64,000 nt of DNA from Brasenia schreberi (GCA_036023115.1 JAYKKT010000074.1:10104501-10168500); one strand, 5' to 3'. Shown: positions 1-13,000, counted from the first letter of the stretch. Notes: generated by a model from the letters alone, not told the origin. Translations and numbers: made by a program.

Positions 1-452
1 ACAAACTCACCATGAAAACACTTAAATGTTGATTCAAATATTCAACATATTTGTAATTCTATTCATAAACCACACATGATTTTGCATGGTATCATGAATG
101 TCATAGTTTCAGCTCAATCCCTTCAAGAAGGTTTAGAGTTCCATACTCGATGGACGACAATGTCCGTTTACCGCCACATGTGGTTTCTTAGATAATAAGT
201 TGAACAAGGATTCAAATTCTGACTCTGAATTTACGAATCATGCGCAGGCAATGGATTGAATTAATACGAAAAATTGAAATCCGGAATCTGAATCTGAAAG
301 TAATCCCATCAAGTATTAGTATTGAATTGTACCAATCAGATTTGGATTTGAATCCAGCATCCCTAGTTTGCTTTTGCTGTGATATAGTTCTTGCTCTTGC
401 CAACCAAATTTACATGCTGGCGTTATATGATCATATTTATGAATGGCAACAG
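1..452 (+). other. Probable last intron of the class III peroxidase gene (cut by the window edge)
   Basis: No peroxidase coding sequence is visible here. The stretch ends in an AG directly before the proximal-histidine motif, at the position where plant class III peroxidases usually have their last intron. Around 215-365 it contains sequence built on variants of 'ggattgaat/ggatctgaat', similar to dispersed repeats near 5930-6250 and 52950-53060, so part of the intron is repeat-derived. Confidence 0.6.
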
Positions 453-937
453 GGAGCCATACAATTGGAAGATCAAGATGTGTAAACTTCAGGCAGAGGA
501 TTTATGAGCGTGGGTATGATTTCCCTCGTTACGCCGAAGACGACCGTGAATTTTTGAGGATCTTGCGATCCTTATGTCCCGAGTCCGGCGGCGACGACGT
601 CCGAACGGGACTGGACTTCAGTACTTCAGTCTACTTCGACAACCGGTACTACCCCAATCTAATACAGGGGAAGGGGTTACTAGCATCTGACAGGAAACTA
701 GTTTCTCAGGATGCAGACGATGAGATCGCGTACTGGGTGTGGGCTTATGCAACCGATCAGGAGCTATTCTTCAGGCATTTTGTGGAGTCCATGGTGAAGA
801 TGGGCCGGATAAATCCACTCACCGGGGCCGACGGCGAAATCCGAGAGAACTGCCGGTATACCAATGCTTACTACAGACAGAATGAAGATCTCAGACAGGC
901 TTTTAAAGCTCAAAGAGAACAAGCAGATGATGCTTAG
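453..937 (+). CDS. Class III (secretory) peroxidase, last exon only
   Basis: The exon encodes the C-terminal half of a plant class III peroxidase, a secreted haem enzyme that oxidises phenolic substrates with H2O2 in the cell wall or vacuole. It opens with the proximal-haem histidine motif GSHTIGRSRC. The first two bases complete a glycine codon after a splice acceptor, the usual intron position in the family. Family landmarks follow in order: FRQRIY, a conserved Cys in LRSLCP, VYFDNRYYPNL, GLLASDRKL, and MVKMGRINPLTG followed by NCRYTN with the last disulfide Cys. About 20 residues follow the usual end, a longer acidic and Gln-rich tail than most family members have. The stop is TAG at 935-937. 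The distal His, the N-terminal half and the signal peptide lie upstream of the window, so the isoform cannot be assigned. Confidence 0.92.
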
Positions 938-2829
938 TAAGCATGTAAGGTTAATGTAATTAGCATGCTAGATAAGAGCATAGGCTTGGTGAAACCAGTT
1001 TGCTTGGCACTACACTTCAACGAGTCATTAAGCGTGTCGTGTCCCCCTCTGTTTAATCTCTGTAGAAAATGGCATAAAAAGGACGTATCTCATGTGACTC
1101 TAGGAATATCAGCCTTTGAAGTCCCCATGTCTGTACTTTATTCTTTTATAGCATGATCAAATGAAAAATGGAGAGATTTGGTGTTGATTATATGTGTGTC
1201 ATACGTTTTCTAACTTGGGTTCTAAGGACTTGGTGGTGTTCGTTTCGGAGAGCCGTCGAGATGAGCTGCTTGTTTAGTCGGAGAGCATGCAGGCCATAGT
1301 CCGAACCAAATGAGACGATCTGTGCTCGACTTGGTTAAACTTATATGAGCTCATTTAGTTTAGAATATAGAATATTTACGTTAAACTATGTTAGAGAAGC
1401 ACGTTAACCAGGTTGCTTGAAACCCTTCTACTTGAAGGTGCACTTGAGTTGACCCCCTAGCCAGGAGAACCATAGCACCTTAGAAAGAGTTTTTTTTTTC
1501 TTTTTCACAATGAAAAAAAGCACTAAGAAACTAAATATTGGCATGAATAATAAGAGTTTCCTTTTTTAGAATGAAAAAAATATATTAAGAAATTAATGGG
1601 ATGAACCATAAACGGACTAAACCCAGCTCATTCAACTCGCTTGCAGCATTACTTGTTTATTATGTGCTTACACATATGGTCTTGCTTAGCATGCTGCTTA
1701 CACGACTCCTGCACATTTACTTTAGAAATGGACTTAATTTAATCCGACCCTTTAAATTAAAATCCATTACAGTGCATCTTCCAGGAGGTCCACATTCACG
1801 TTCTGTGCTTGGTGTGGGAGACGAGTACGCTGGGATTGAGTTTTTGGTGCATCTTTGCTTAGTTTGTTTAGGGTATTTTGTATTTATTTTGAATGTATAA
1901 TAAGTGGTCATATACGACCAACATTGGGTGTATTTAGTGTAAGTCCGTGTATGGACGGATCACTAGGATCCGAGTTTGGTTCTTGTGTAGTTTGGGTCAT
2001 TTGCTTGTGGTTGGGTTCTCAATGCGCTATTTGACAATGAAACATCACATTTAGGTTAGTATGATAATTACATTGATTAAGTATGTCATTTTAATGTTTA
2101 TGGAGTAAGTTTGCGTTTCTAAGACTGTGGGACAAAGAGCAATAGCACATCTGGATACTGCATCGATTCACAAGTTGAAGGTCATGAGTTCCATACCCAT
2201 CGCCTGCATGGGCTTCAATCTCCCCATTTAAGGGGGAGAGAGTGAGACAGATGCGGATATGAAAAATTCGGAAATGATGTAAAACATCAAAACTTGACCT
2301 TTTTTTTTGATAGATTGGGGGGCTAAAGCCGAGCCGACCCCATGTGGTATGGGAAAAGGCTTAATTGTTGTTGTTGTGAGGTGCTAAAGCCAGGTGCATT
2401 TCCAAGGTCTCATGACCATCAACTTATGATATAATGGTACTGTCACACAGAGTTCAATTTAAAGTTCATCATGGGAAAAAGAAAGCTCTGCTCATGACTG
2501 AAATGATGGTTTTTGGGAGAAAAGAAACAATACCACAGTATGATAATAGACAAGGCATTTTTATGTCAAAGTACTGGGCATAATTGGCTCCTTTGTCAAA
2601 ACCATAAGCATGATTGCACCTACACAATGTACATGAATTTGATAAACTAGTTAAATTGACTCATGTACCTTACTGTTTATATATAATTAAAAGATAAAAC
2701 AAAAGATAAGACCAAGCTTAACAATATAGGATTCCTTATAGAAAAAGGTTTCCTTCTTCAGTTACTCTTCGTGTCCCGCCTCATTCAAAATCTCTCGCAC
2801 GCGTGCCTCTCTTTCAATATCATCGAATC
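938..2829. other. Intergenic DNA, no gene seen
   Basis: Only short spurious frames are present. Around 2120-2280 there is a tRNA-like stretch with a B-box-like segment (catgagttccatacc), followed by 'gatatgaaaaattcggaaatg'. Similar wording recurs near 15950-16170, which suggests a shared decayed SINE family. Confidence 0.6.
2312..2377 (+). mobile_element. LINE 3' tail fragment
   Basis: The words 'gaccccatgtggtatggg', 'aaaaggctta' and a terminal (GTT)n match the 3' end of the longer LINE copy at 50425-50463, which has 'gatcccatctagtatggg', 'aaaaggctta' and 'gttgttgttg'. This appears to be a severely 5'-truncated copy of the same LINE family. Confidence 0.55.
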
Positions 2830-2837
2830 ATTCTTGC

Positions 2838-4960
2838 GAAAAGATTAGTTTAAGGTTTGACATCAACATAAGTGAGTTTTATACTACTAACATGGGGAAG
2901 AAACTAGTTAACTTTCTTTCTTTGGGCTAAGATAAGACTCAACCATATGTTGACAGGATCTGCATTAAATGAAATCAACGATATGTGAAGTACTTGTATG
3001 TTGCGAATTAGCATTGGATTGATATTTTGTTCTTGTTCAATAATTTGTTGTAGGTTCACAATAACACCTGAAATCACTAGTACAAAAGCGTTTGTTGTCT
3101 TTTAACAAATTTTGGGGTTTGAGAATGACTTCAAATCAACAGTATTAAAGTATATGCAGTCGTTATATGATGAGAATCGACTTTCTATTGATATTTTGGT
3201 ATCATTAAATCGTGTGTCCTTACTTTATAATATGACAATGAACACTTTTAAATGTTATGTGGGTAGTTCTAGAGACTCAAAAATTAATATAGGTCATTAT
3301 CTTCGTTGTTTTATGATGTGGGTCTAAAAGCTACACTAGTGAATAATGTGTTGTTGCTTTAGGGTTTGGAAGGAATAACACATCCATTGAAGTATGTGTA
3401 TAATGTGTCTCAAACTTCAACATCATCAACTGAGTGGGTTAAGATATGACTCAACAACGTGTTTTGTTAGGATAAGACTTGAAATCAATAATAGTGAAAC
3501 ATGTGAACTCCATCTTGAATGAGTATTAATGTTACAATAATGTGTTATGAGGTTGGAGAAAGACTTAAAATCTGCAACAGTGAAGATTGACTCGAAAATG
3601 TGTTATGTTAGGATAATATTCAAAATCAGTTTGGTAACTATGCCCGAGGAAAATACTAACAATGTTAGGCTGTGAAATTTCTTTTGTCTCACCAAGATAA
3701 GACTCCAATGTGTCGTGATGTTAGGGTAAGCCTTGACATCAACAATAGTGAAGCACATGCGGTCCTTAAAATATTAAAATTAGCATTTCTATATGTTCAA
3801 TATTGTTTAATAAGGTATAGTGGGGTTAGAGTACGATTGAAATCAACTATTTAAGTACATTTTGTTCTTATCTAATAAAATGTTGTTGGGTTAACGTATT
3901 TAATAGAAAATACCTTTAATTGACAAGAAGGTGGTTTTATAGACTTGGAAGTAAACATATGTCTACAATATTATTAAGATATGCTTTCAAATTATTAATA
4001 GAGAATATTTGTGCAACCACTTTGATATTTGACTGGAAAATCAATAATAATGAGTGATTTGAAGTTGCCTTTTTTAGAGTCTTGAAAATCATTGCTGCTT
4101 AACCATTCATGAAGTGATTTGCGTAAGGCTCGATATGAGCATTAGTGAGTTTTGTATAATTGAATAATAAAAGACTTGATAATTTACACTTAGAAGTTTT
4201 CTTAAATCATTGCTAATATACACGACTTCAGAATGCATTTGCGTAAGGCTCGATATGAACATTATGAAGCTTGTGCATCACTTGTAGTGATGTGTTAGGT
4301 TAGAGTAAACTTGAGATACAAAATAGCGAAGCATGCATGTTCCTTGTTCAATAATATGTTGGGGAAAGCAGAAATACTTCAAATCAACAATGTTAACAAT
4401 GGTCATTATTAGACTATTATATGGTGTGGTTCAAAATATATGATGGCAAATGATATGCAATTGGTTTAAGATTTGATTTCAATAGTTTATCACTTGAAGT
4501 TGGCATGCAATAAGTCTAAAGAGTCAATGTCATTGAATGATTCTAGAAAAGATTAGTTTAAGGCTTGGCATCAACACAAGTGAGTTTCATATGACTAACA
4601 TGGGGAAGTAATTGATAATTCACACTAGTAAACTTTATTCCTCTTGGGTAAGAGATGACTCAACCATATGTTATTAGATCTCCTATGACATGAAATCAAT
4701 GATAGAGATGTAATGTGGAGTACTTGTATTAGCATTAGATTGATATCTTGATCTCGTTCAGTAATGTGTTGTAGGTTCAGAGTTAGACCCGAAATCATTA
4801 GTACATAAGTGTGTTTTTATCAATGAACACTTTCAAATGTTATCAACTTCGAACCTACTGGTTAAGATATGGCTCATATTTCGTTTGGATAAGACTTGAA
4901 ATCAACAATGGTAAACTTAAAATAAAGACTCAAAGCGTTGGAGAGTTTAACACCATACAA
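2838..4960. repeat. Degenerate array of an approximately 30-bp core motif, at least 16 copies
   Basis: Variants of 'gataagacttgaaatcaaca' followed by 'atagtgaag' recur near 2849, 3060, 3112, 3471, 3555, 3725, 3832, 4117, 4237, 4307, 4372, 4557, 4780 and 4887, with weaker ones between. Spacing is irregular, from tens to about 150 bp. A longer block at about 2838-3090 reappears, with substitutions and small indels, at about 4547-4815, so a larger unit was also duplicated directly. No reading frame is kept across copies, so this is not a coding repeat. It could be an old minisatellite or satellite fragment, or the internal repeats of an unrecognised element. Confidence 0.6.
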
Positions 4961-6935
4961 ATAGCGGTGATAATTTTTGATACAAAAATGAAAACTCAAC
5001 ATGACCTATCCAAAGTAACAAGAAAAATTATAGGGTTGACTTGTTTTTAATATGATCAAAAAATGACATAAGATGAACATGACCTCCAACTAGATAACCC
5101 CGAAAAGCCCATACTCAGGCCGGCCCAATGTGACACCAAAAATATTAGCTTGTATCAACATCGATCCATTTAGAACATATACATCTAAATGGGGTCCTTG
5201 ATTGGCAAAACATGATAGACACAAAGTAACAATTTACTCCTCCGACTTTCTCATGGGCTCTGCGTATGGTTGCTTAAACCATGCTTAAAAGCAGTGGCAC
5301 ATCTAGAAAATAGAGTTCGGGTGACGACATATTTGATCATGTTAAGGGGGCGGAGCATGAATCTCAATCATATATTCTTCTAAGATAAAACACACATGGC
5401 AAGAGCACACTTCAGTCGCCTTAGCCGAGAACGGAAGGAAAACAATCACAACCGAGAGGAAGAATGCGGAAAAGAGGAAGATGGGAGGAGGGATAGTGTG
5501 GTTTTATTAGTATGAATTAGGGGAGTCCTAATCCTGCTTTATAATAAAGATGATGGATCATATCCTGATTCAAACGATGTACCTCTTTGTCCCATAAATG
5601 TTCTTACGTAGGAACTATTTAACCGTTACATCAAAACTTTTCGTGTAAAAAATAGACCGAAGACAAAACTCAAACTCATGCTCGGTCTCACGTGTGCGTA
5701 GTCATGCATGTCTTCCACAAGCTCTTTGAATATAAGGTATAATACATTGTTGGATTTCAACCTATCGCTTGACAACTATTAGGAATATATTCTTAACCTG
5801 ATGTTCCCATGAAACTTGTTTACAAAAACAGGCAAGACCAAATGTGTGAATACAGTATAATACAAGTCAAAATTATACGGTTGATAACATTGTCAAAGGT
5901 ATAAGTACATCGTTTGTTTGGGGTTCCTTTCGATATGGATTCAATTCGCGCCAATGGAACCTGAGATCCTGAAACTTTCCACCGTAGTTATGGCTTTTTC
6001 ATGCGTAGGCAGAAAGGTTTGTGAAGACTTGATGCGAATCTCTCTGACTCAAATCCAAGTCCAACCTGAACCTGGATTCAATCAATTGGATTTGCGTATC
6101 TACAGAGAATTAATTAGATTATGCGCCCATGTGCAATTCGGTGCACAAGTTTTAATTCGACTCCATATGGAATCCGATCCAGTTAGAGATAAGGTATACC
6201 TGTTAGCTACTGGATCTGGATTCAGTAATTGACTCTTAAAATCTGACTTTGAGTACGAGTTGAACCCATTAGCTATTTGGATCTGTAGCCATCTGATAGG
6301 AACCGATTTTGTAACTTATATGGACTTCTTTTACTAGATCTCATGCCCTTAATTCGGCATGCAATCTTGTAGTTAAGAAGGGTTCATCCCGAGTGGTATA
6401 ACCCGAACAAAATGTCCAGGGTCATCGGGTCGGGTTCTGATCAGGTCATTTCGGGTTTGGGTCAGGAGTAGGTCGATTAGACTCACCCAGTTTTATCTTC
6501 GGGTCATTCTCTTAAAACCCATACCCCGGTCTGGTAGTGTTTGGGTCAGGTTGTGGGTTTTACAGACATGGATATGAACCTAACCGGATCTAAACAAGTC
6601 CGACTCATTGTAACTGTCGTCAATCCGCATTTTGAAAATTCATATAACGATTAGTAAACGACTCGTAATATCGAAATGCCGGAAAGGACAGAGCGTAGAA
6701 TTTGCATTGTCTGTTGGCCTTCATCACACCGTATAGAATTCATATTCAACTCCAAAGAAATTCTTGTGCGATGGAACCCCTGAGGAATAAAAGGAGTTGG
6801 TTGCCACTCGCATTTTCCACAATGTGGGTGCCATAGCGCGCTCCCATGCATATTAGAAGAAAGGCCGCAGGAATCAAAGCGAAAACAAAAACATTCGCTT
6901 AATCTCTGTTTTGTGTTTTTGAATTTTCTGCAATC
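4961..6935. other. Intergenic DNA upstream of the WEB-family gene
   Basis: No convincing gene. Around 5930-6250 lies repeat-like sequence with many 'ggatctggattc' variants. Around 6390-6600 lies a 'cgggtcgggttc'-rich repeat resembling stretches at 14430-14560 and 14690-14800. The promoter and 5' leader of the WEB-family gene must lie in the last few hundred bases, but I see no clear TATA box. Confidence 0.5.
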
Positions 6936-9900
6936 ATGAGTTCCTCGAGAACAAGGCAAGTACTGTTTCATATCTTCCTCGCTTCCGTTCTAGGTTTTAT
7001 CATTTACATTAATTTATCAGTTAGATCTGATTTGCATGCCTGTCTTCTTCTGGTTTTTGGTTTTGGTTTGTAGGATTGGAATTTTCATGAACCTTTTGAA
7101 TTGTTTTTCCGATTCTCCTTGATGGGTTATCGTTTTTATTGCGTCCTCTCTCTCTTCCCTGTTGTTTGAATAGTTATCTTGATTGTAGAAACGCATGTTT
7201 TGCACTATTTAGTTGGATGTTGTGGGTTGGTTTCCCTTGAATTTGTTGTTTGTGTCATTTCTGATTCTTTGGCATTGAATAATCTATCTTTTTCATTGTG
7301 TCATCGGATTATGTTTGTTGATTGCCATAGAATTTATTATTTGTGTTAGTTCTGATTGTTGGTGATGGAAATTCTTTTAGTAATCTGAATGTTATACATG
7401 CATAACACAGAACGGGGTTGTATGAAACGCTGCGTAAAAGCTCAGACAATTCCCCCAAGGTTTCTCCCAAGACCAAGCCATCAAACAAGCCTGAACTTGA
7501 TCCTTTATCTTCTCCTCTTCAACCCTCCAGCAGTTCTCCAAGGGTGGCCGATTTGAGGCCAAAATTTGGTGAACCTAAGCTATCGGAACGCCGATCAACT
7601 AAAATCCCCACGCCAGAGGTAAGAACGGAGAGCCTGAAATCCTTCACTGTTCAGCACCCACTTCACATTTTTGTTTTTTCTGAAAATCGAATCACTATGC
7701 AATGATTTTCTGGTTGACAATTTTCATATAGAAGCGAGTTGGAAAAGGAACCGAGTTGCAGGCGGTTCAGGAAGAACTGAAGAAGACGAAGGAGCTAATG
7801 GAGAAATTGGAGGCTGAGAAATCGCATGCAATAGAGGAATTGAATGAGGCAAAGCGGGCAGCGGAAGAGGCAAATCAGAAGCTGAATGAAGCAATTGTTC
7901 TTCAGAAAAAGGCAGAGGAGAATTGTGCGATTGAGAAGTTCCGGTGTGATGAATTGGAACAGGCAAGTATAGATTCAATTCAGAAGATCCAATCAGAGAT
8001 CGATCTCATCAGGAAACAGCGTGCTGCTGATGCATCTGCATTGCTCTCTGCAATTCAGGAGAGGGATAAGATGAAACAGGAGCTTGCCATGGTCACCGAG
8101 GCAAAAAACACGGCACTCGGTCATGCCGAAAGTGCTATGAAGATCGCCGAGGACAATGCCGAAAAGGTGGAGGCTTTGTCAGTGGAATTGGCTCGATTCA
8201 GGAAGGAACTGGATGAGGCTCGAGCTTCTCATTTCTCTGCCTGCGAAGAGAAGGCTTCAATTGAGTCAATGTGGGATTCCAAATTGAAGGAATCTACCAA
8301 GTTGATGGAGAAATTTGATTCCGAAATTAAATTGTCCAAAGCCAAACTTGTGGAAGCTGAAAGCGTGATACAAAAGTTGCGGCATGAGCTGACTGATGCC
8401 AACAAGAAGGTGGAGTTGTTGGAGGTTGAAATCGAGAAAACAAAATCAAATGAGAAGGCAGCGAACGAAAATGTGGTTTCATTGCTGAAACAGTTGGAGG
8501 AGAGCAATACGTTTCTGAAAGAGGCCGAAGCTGAGATAGCCTCACTTAAAGGAAGTATTGAATCTTTGGAGGAGTCTCTGGGGAAACAAAGAGGTGATCT
8601 TGAAATATCGGGTCGCCAGATGGAGTCTGCAAAACTCGAAGCTGATTCCATGTCTGAGATCATCAAATCTCTCAAAATGGAGCTTGGGAGGATGGAGGAG
8701 GAGAAGACTTGCGCTCATGAGAATGTAAAGACGATGGCCTCGAAAGTCGAAGACCTGATGGAGGAGAACACGAAACTCAGTGATGGCCTGCTAGTTTCTC
8801 GAGAGCAGGAACAGAAGAGAAAGATTGAAATGGATGATTTGACGTTGTCCTTATACAATGCTTCCATGGAAAGAAACAAAGCCAAAGAAGATCTTGCTAC
8901 TACCCAAGGACAACTTGCTGAAATAAGGTCACAGATGCAAATTTTACAGCTGTCTCTTCAAGCAGCAGAGGAGAAGCAGAAGATCATGATCGCTAAATTG
9001 AAGGAGGAGACAGATTACTATAAGGTAATTGCTGAGAAAAATTACCTTGTGCTCGAAAGCTCAAAAGAAGGTTGGGATGAAAAGGAGCTCAGTTTCTTGA
9101 GCTGTATCAAAAGATTAAAGGAAGAGACTAAGACCCTTGAACTAGAGTTGCCTCGATTGGCCGATTCTCTTAAAAGTGCGGAGGCTGAAGCTAAAAAGGC
9201 AAGGGAAGATGGTGTTCAATTGCAAAATTCCGTAGACAACTTAAAGTATGAATTATCCAATGCAAAAGAAATTTCTGAACATGATAAATCTCAGGGCATT
9301 GAATTGAGGGAGATTTTAGATGAAAAAAATAATGAGCTCGTAAGGATTACCCGAGATCACAATGAACTTCATGCGAGATATAAAGCTGGTCAGGAGAAAA
9401 TTGATGAGCTCCTATATTTATTAGCCGACAAAGCCTTACTGAAGGCAGAGGCAGACGAAGATGGGGTCCAATTGCAAAGATCCCTTAACCAATTCAAGTA
9501 TGAAGTAGCCTCTGCGAAAGAGGCTGCAGAACAGGCAGCATCTGAGAGCCTCAAGTGGAAGGAGATTTCAGATAACAAGGGAATTGAGCTAGCAAGAGTT
9601 AATCAAGAAAACAGAGAGCTTCGTGCTAGAGAAGCAGCAGTTCAGGAGAAACTTGAGGGGTTGTCGAAGCGGTTAGAAGATGAAGCTTTGCAGAAGGCGA
9701 AGGAATACAGTGCACGACTGCAAGCATCCCTTGATGAAGTCAACTCTGAATTGTCTAGTGTGAAACAAAACGCGGACCAGGTAACATCTGAGACCCTTAG
9801 GTTGAAGGAGACTTTATGTGCAAGGGAAAATGAGCTAGCAAGGATTAGTCAAGAATACAGAGAACTCAAGGCTAGAGAAGCGGCCGCAATTGAGAAAGTT

Positions 9901-10536
9901 GAAGCCTTGTCAAGGCTGTTGCCAGAGAGGCGAAAAGCCGAAGAAGATAGTGCCCAACTGCAAATTTCCCTTAATGAAGTCAAATCTCAATTATCAAGTG
10001 CAATAGAAGTTGCAGACCAGGCGATATCCGAGAGCTTTCGGTTCCGAGAGATTGTAGAGGAGAAGGAAAACAAATTGACCAAAATCAACCAAGAAAACAA
10101 AGATCTTCATGCCAGGGAAGCTGCTGCTTTGGAGGAAATTAACAAGTTGAAGCTCTTAGTTGAAAAAAATCTTCAAAAAACTGACAAAGATGAACTATTG
10201 AGTGATGACAAGGGTGCACCACAACAGAAAGCTGGGAGTTCCAATGAGGCGCCTACAAAAAAGATTCATGAAAAATCAATATCTTTCCCTTCATTTAGTA
10301 CTCTGACAAAGGATTATTATCAAGCTGAGGTCAAACCACAGCAAGATGACGGAAAAGAAGAAGCAGGGTCCGTGGAAGTCGAGGCAACAACATGGGGCTC
10401 TGATAATCTGCACACGAAAGAGGGCTTGCCAACAGAAAGTGTGGATACTGGTGTAGTGCAAAAGCAACATAAGAAGAAGAGTGCATTACTACAGAAGTTT
10501 GGAGGACTCTTGAGGAAAAAGCATTCCCACAAATAG
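6936..10536 (+). CDS. WEB family coiled-coil protein (At1g65010-like), three exons
   Basis: Exons are 6936-6955, 7411-7618 and 7732-10536, giving 1010 aa. The N-terminus (MSSSRTRTGLYETLRKSS) closely parallels the start of Arabidopsis WEB-family proteins such as At1g65010, and this fixes the ATG and the joining of exons 1 and 2. A Ser/Pro-rich basic head of about 80 residues follows, ending in the conserved IPTPE. Then comes a very long charged coiled coil, and a basic tail (KKKSALLQKFGGLLRKK) that is typical of the family. The coiled coil includes the family landmark ESSKEGWDEKEL. Four tandem blocks of 80-84 residues occupy about 9187-10190. Family members such as WEB1 and PMI2 act in light-induced chloroplast movement and are cytoplasmic filament-like proteins; the role of this subgroup is less clear. 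Intron 1 needs a GC donor (AG|GCAAGT) to keep the frame; intron 2 is GT-AG. The gene appears intact. Confidence 0.92.
9187..10190 (+). repeat. Four tandem coiled-coil repeats inside the WEB-family gene
   Basis: Equivalent points (GVQLQ or SAxLQ) lie at 9211, 9463, 9709 and 9949, giving periods of 252, 246 and 240 bp (84, 82 and 80 codons). Each block has the order xxLQxSLNxxKxEL, SEsxxxKE, NELaRIxQExREL, AREAAxxEKxExLS. Blocks 2 to 4 are most alike. This looks like internal duplication that lengthened the rod while keeping frame. Confidence 0.85.
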
Positions 10537-11720
10537 GATCAAACACAGGTACAGAATATATGTATATCACCTGTAAGCTTATGCGGCGGCGTGCATGGTC
10601 ACAGTATGGCTTTTGGTTGATTGGATTGTAAATTTTGAATTTTTTCTCTGTTTGGTGATTACCTATATCAACCTGTTTTGATATCTTTGTATGTCTAATT
10701 CTTTTTTTCATTATGTCAATCTTGTATTATTCTCTTTAATGACTGAAGATATGAGAACTGAATAGTGTTCAATATGATACAGCTCCTTTTCTTTGTTCTT
10801 TATGGTATGACATACATGATTGTTAAACATAATTACGGTTTGATTTTTAATCCAGAGAGATTGATTGCCTTTGGCAGGTTGGAACAATCTAGCATAGAAC
10901 TCTAAGGGTGGTTAATTATGGTTCATGCTGGTTTAAGTTTGTAACTGGTTGTGGAGTCCTTGTATTGTTTTTGAATGGTCAATCTGTGGGGGCATGACTC
11001 GATTGATCGAACTCCATTACAGGTTGAGTTAATGGTTGGGTCCATGGTTCAGTGAGAGTTGCTGCTAGGCACGTAGAAGCATTCTTGCATGCATGTTTAG
11101 TGGTTGTGTGCTCCCCTGCTTGACAACCAACAGAAATAAGCGTTGATTGTTTTAGTTCTAAATTGTTGAAAATATTGGATCGATCATTTGTTGCCAAATG
11201 AGCATTAATTAACTTGGGTAATCGGTTGGGTTGGGCCCGAAAGTGTGCGCCCTACCTGAAACTGTCCCATATTCAGCCAAAAAAAAAAATGAAAGTCCAG
11301 CGAACTTGCCCTACCCATCCCTCATCTCGGTCTTAGATCCAAAACCTGCACTCAACCATGACTTATAAAAGCTGCACATCCCTCTTCTTTTTTTTAGTAA
11401 AATTAAATAGTTAACCACTAATAATAATACTATTTCTCTATATAATTTGTTATGTACAGTTTGAGTTCATAGTTAACATAAAAATTTTAAAACATAATCG
11501 ACACAACAATATCCATTTCGAGAGTGATGAGTGGTGGGGCGGCCGACAGTAGCAGAGGCATAAGAGTTTGAGGGGTGGAGTAAGAAAATTTAGTGGATCT
11601 GTGCACCCGTATGTGTGTTTAATCTCATAAGTTTTAAGGTCAACCATCAAAATGTGCATAAGTTTGCCATAGAAATGAGCAAGCACAATTTAGGTATAGA
11701 TTCACAAGGAAAAAGCTAGC

Positions 11721-11722
<2 letters not shown>

Positions 11723-11755
<33 letters not shown>
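11723..11755. repeat. (TA)n microsatellite
   Basis: Uninterrupted TA dinucleotides, about 16 units. Confidence 0.95.
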
Positions 11756-11758
<3 letters not shown>

Positions 11759-11851
11759 GACTTATGCTCACTCATTATTTTTAGGTAGCATGAGTGTGGG
11801 TACTTTTATTATACTTATTACACCCAAAAGCAATGAATGGAGATGATTCAA

Positions 11852-11853
<2 letters not shown>

Positions 11854-11908
<55 letters not shown>
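11854..11908. repeat. (AT)n microsatellite
   Basis: Uninterrupted AT dinucleotides, about 27 units. Confidence 0.95.
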
Positions 11909-11910
<2 letters not shown>

Positions 11911-12719
11911 CCACATTTTAGAGCTCTGAGCATTCACACACCTCTGACGAGATCGACCTGGTCTCAAATTAATTATTTCCTATATAATCAGTTTGAGGTG
12001 AATAGCGCACCATGAAGACCAAAGCGAGTCATGGGACTAGGCTGCCTGCACCAAGTCTATCTTACACTGTATTACATTAATGAAACTTGGCTAAGTTGCT
12101 CTTGATTTAGCTAAGTTCTCATGGTGAGCTCATTCATGTTTTCATAATGACCTAAACTAGTCGATCACGAGCCGATTCGTAAAGCTAAGTGAACTGAACA
12201 TGAAATATGTGTGCTCGGTTGAGCTCAGCTCATATAATTAAGTATTACAAATTGATTTTTTTAGTTGAGAATGGCTCGAGCCCGTTGTCGTCCAACCTTA
12301 ACCCTTCCCTTATTCAGTAGAGCATCAACTTTAGGAGCAAAAGCAAAAGGATTTATTGCAGCAAATGTTTAACATAGTAAGTACATGATTTTGATGAATA
12401 GAGAGCACGATTCATGAATATATCAACGAATATTAACTCTGCCCATAAATTCATTTCCTTATTCAATCTTGATTCCACCTGCAAAGTCCATGATTAATTT
12501 GTTGAACTTCTTGTTACTGATCCTTTGCTGGTGTATTTTTGAGTCCTTGCTGCAAAACAGAGAAGCCATGAGGAACATGTTTAGACTTTCTTTCAAACAG
12601 AAGCATTTCAAAGGACGAATCTACGATATCCATCTGAGGATCAGGGCTCGCGTTCAATTAGGTCGCCGGTGAGGCAATAGCTTACCAAGGTGATGATCAG
12701 CACGTAGACAGATGTCTCA

Positions 12720-13000
12720 TTCCGGTTAGTCTGAAACTTGGAACTGTAACCGAATCGGTTCAAGTCTGATTCCGGTTTTTGAACCATCTGTTCTCTGTGC
12801 TGAGTCTAGAACTACTCAGAACTGGTACATTTATTAAAGAAATTGAAAATATAAGATGTCTTTTAAAGAGGTGAAACCAAAACCAAAACCGAAACCGAAA
12901 CTGAACCGGGTGGTACCCAAGTTCCAGTTTCACCGTTTCCGGGTTTGGCCGGTTCCTGGCCCGGTTCTGCTCCGGTTGGAACCGTCGATGTCTAGTTGTG
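12720..13000. repeat. Dispersed AACCGG-rich repeat, copy 1
   Basis: The stretch is built from variants of 'ccggttc/aaccggt' with phrases such as 'ccggttcctgg' and 'ccggttggaacc'. Similar stretches occur at about 15540-15670, 50940-51180 and 58690-58900. The recurring wording in separate intergenic and intronic places indicates a dispersed repeat family of about 250 bp. I cannot assign a class. Confidence 0.55.

Noticed and set aside
8229..8675. Minus-strand frames of up to 148 codons inside the WEB-family gene
   Set aside because: They are antisense shadows of the coiled-coil exon and have serine/leucine-rich antisense composition.
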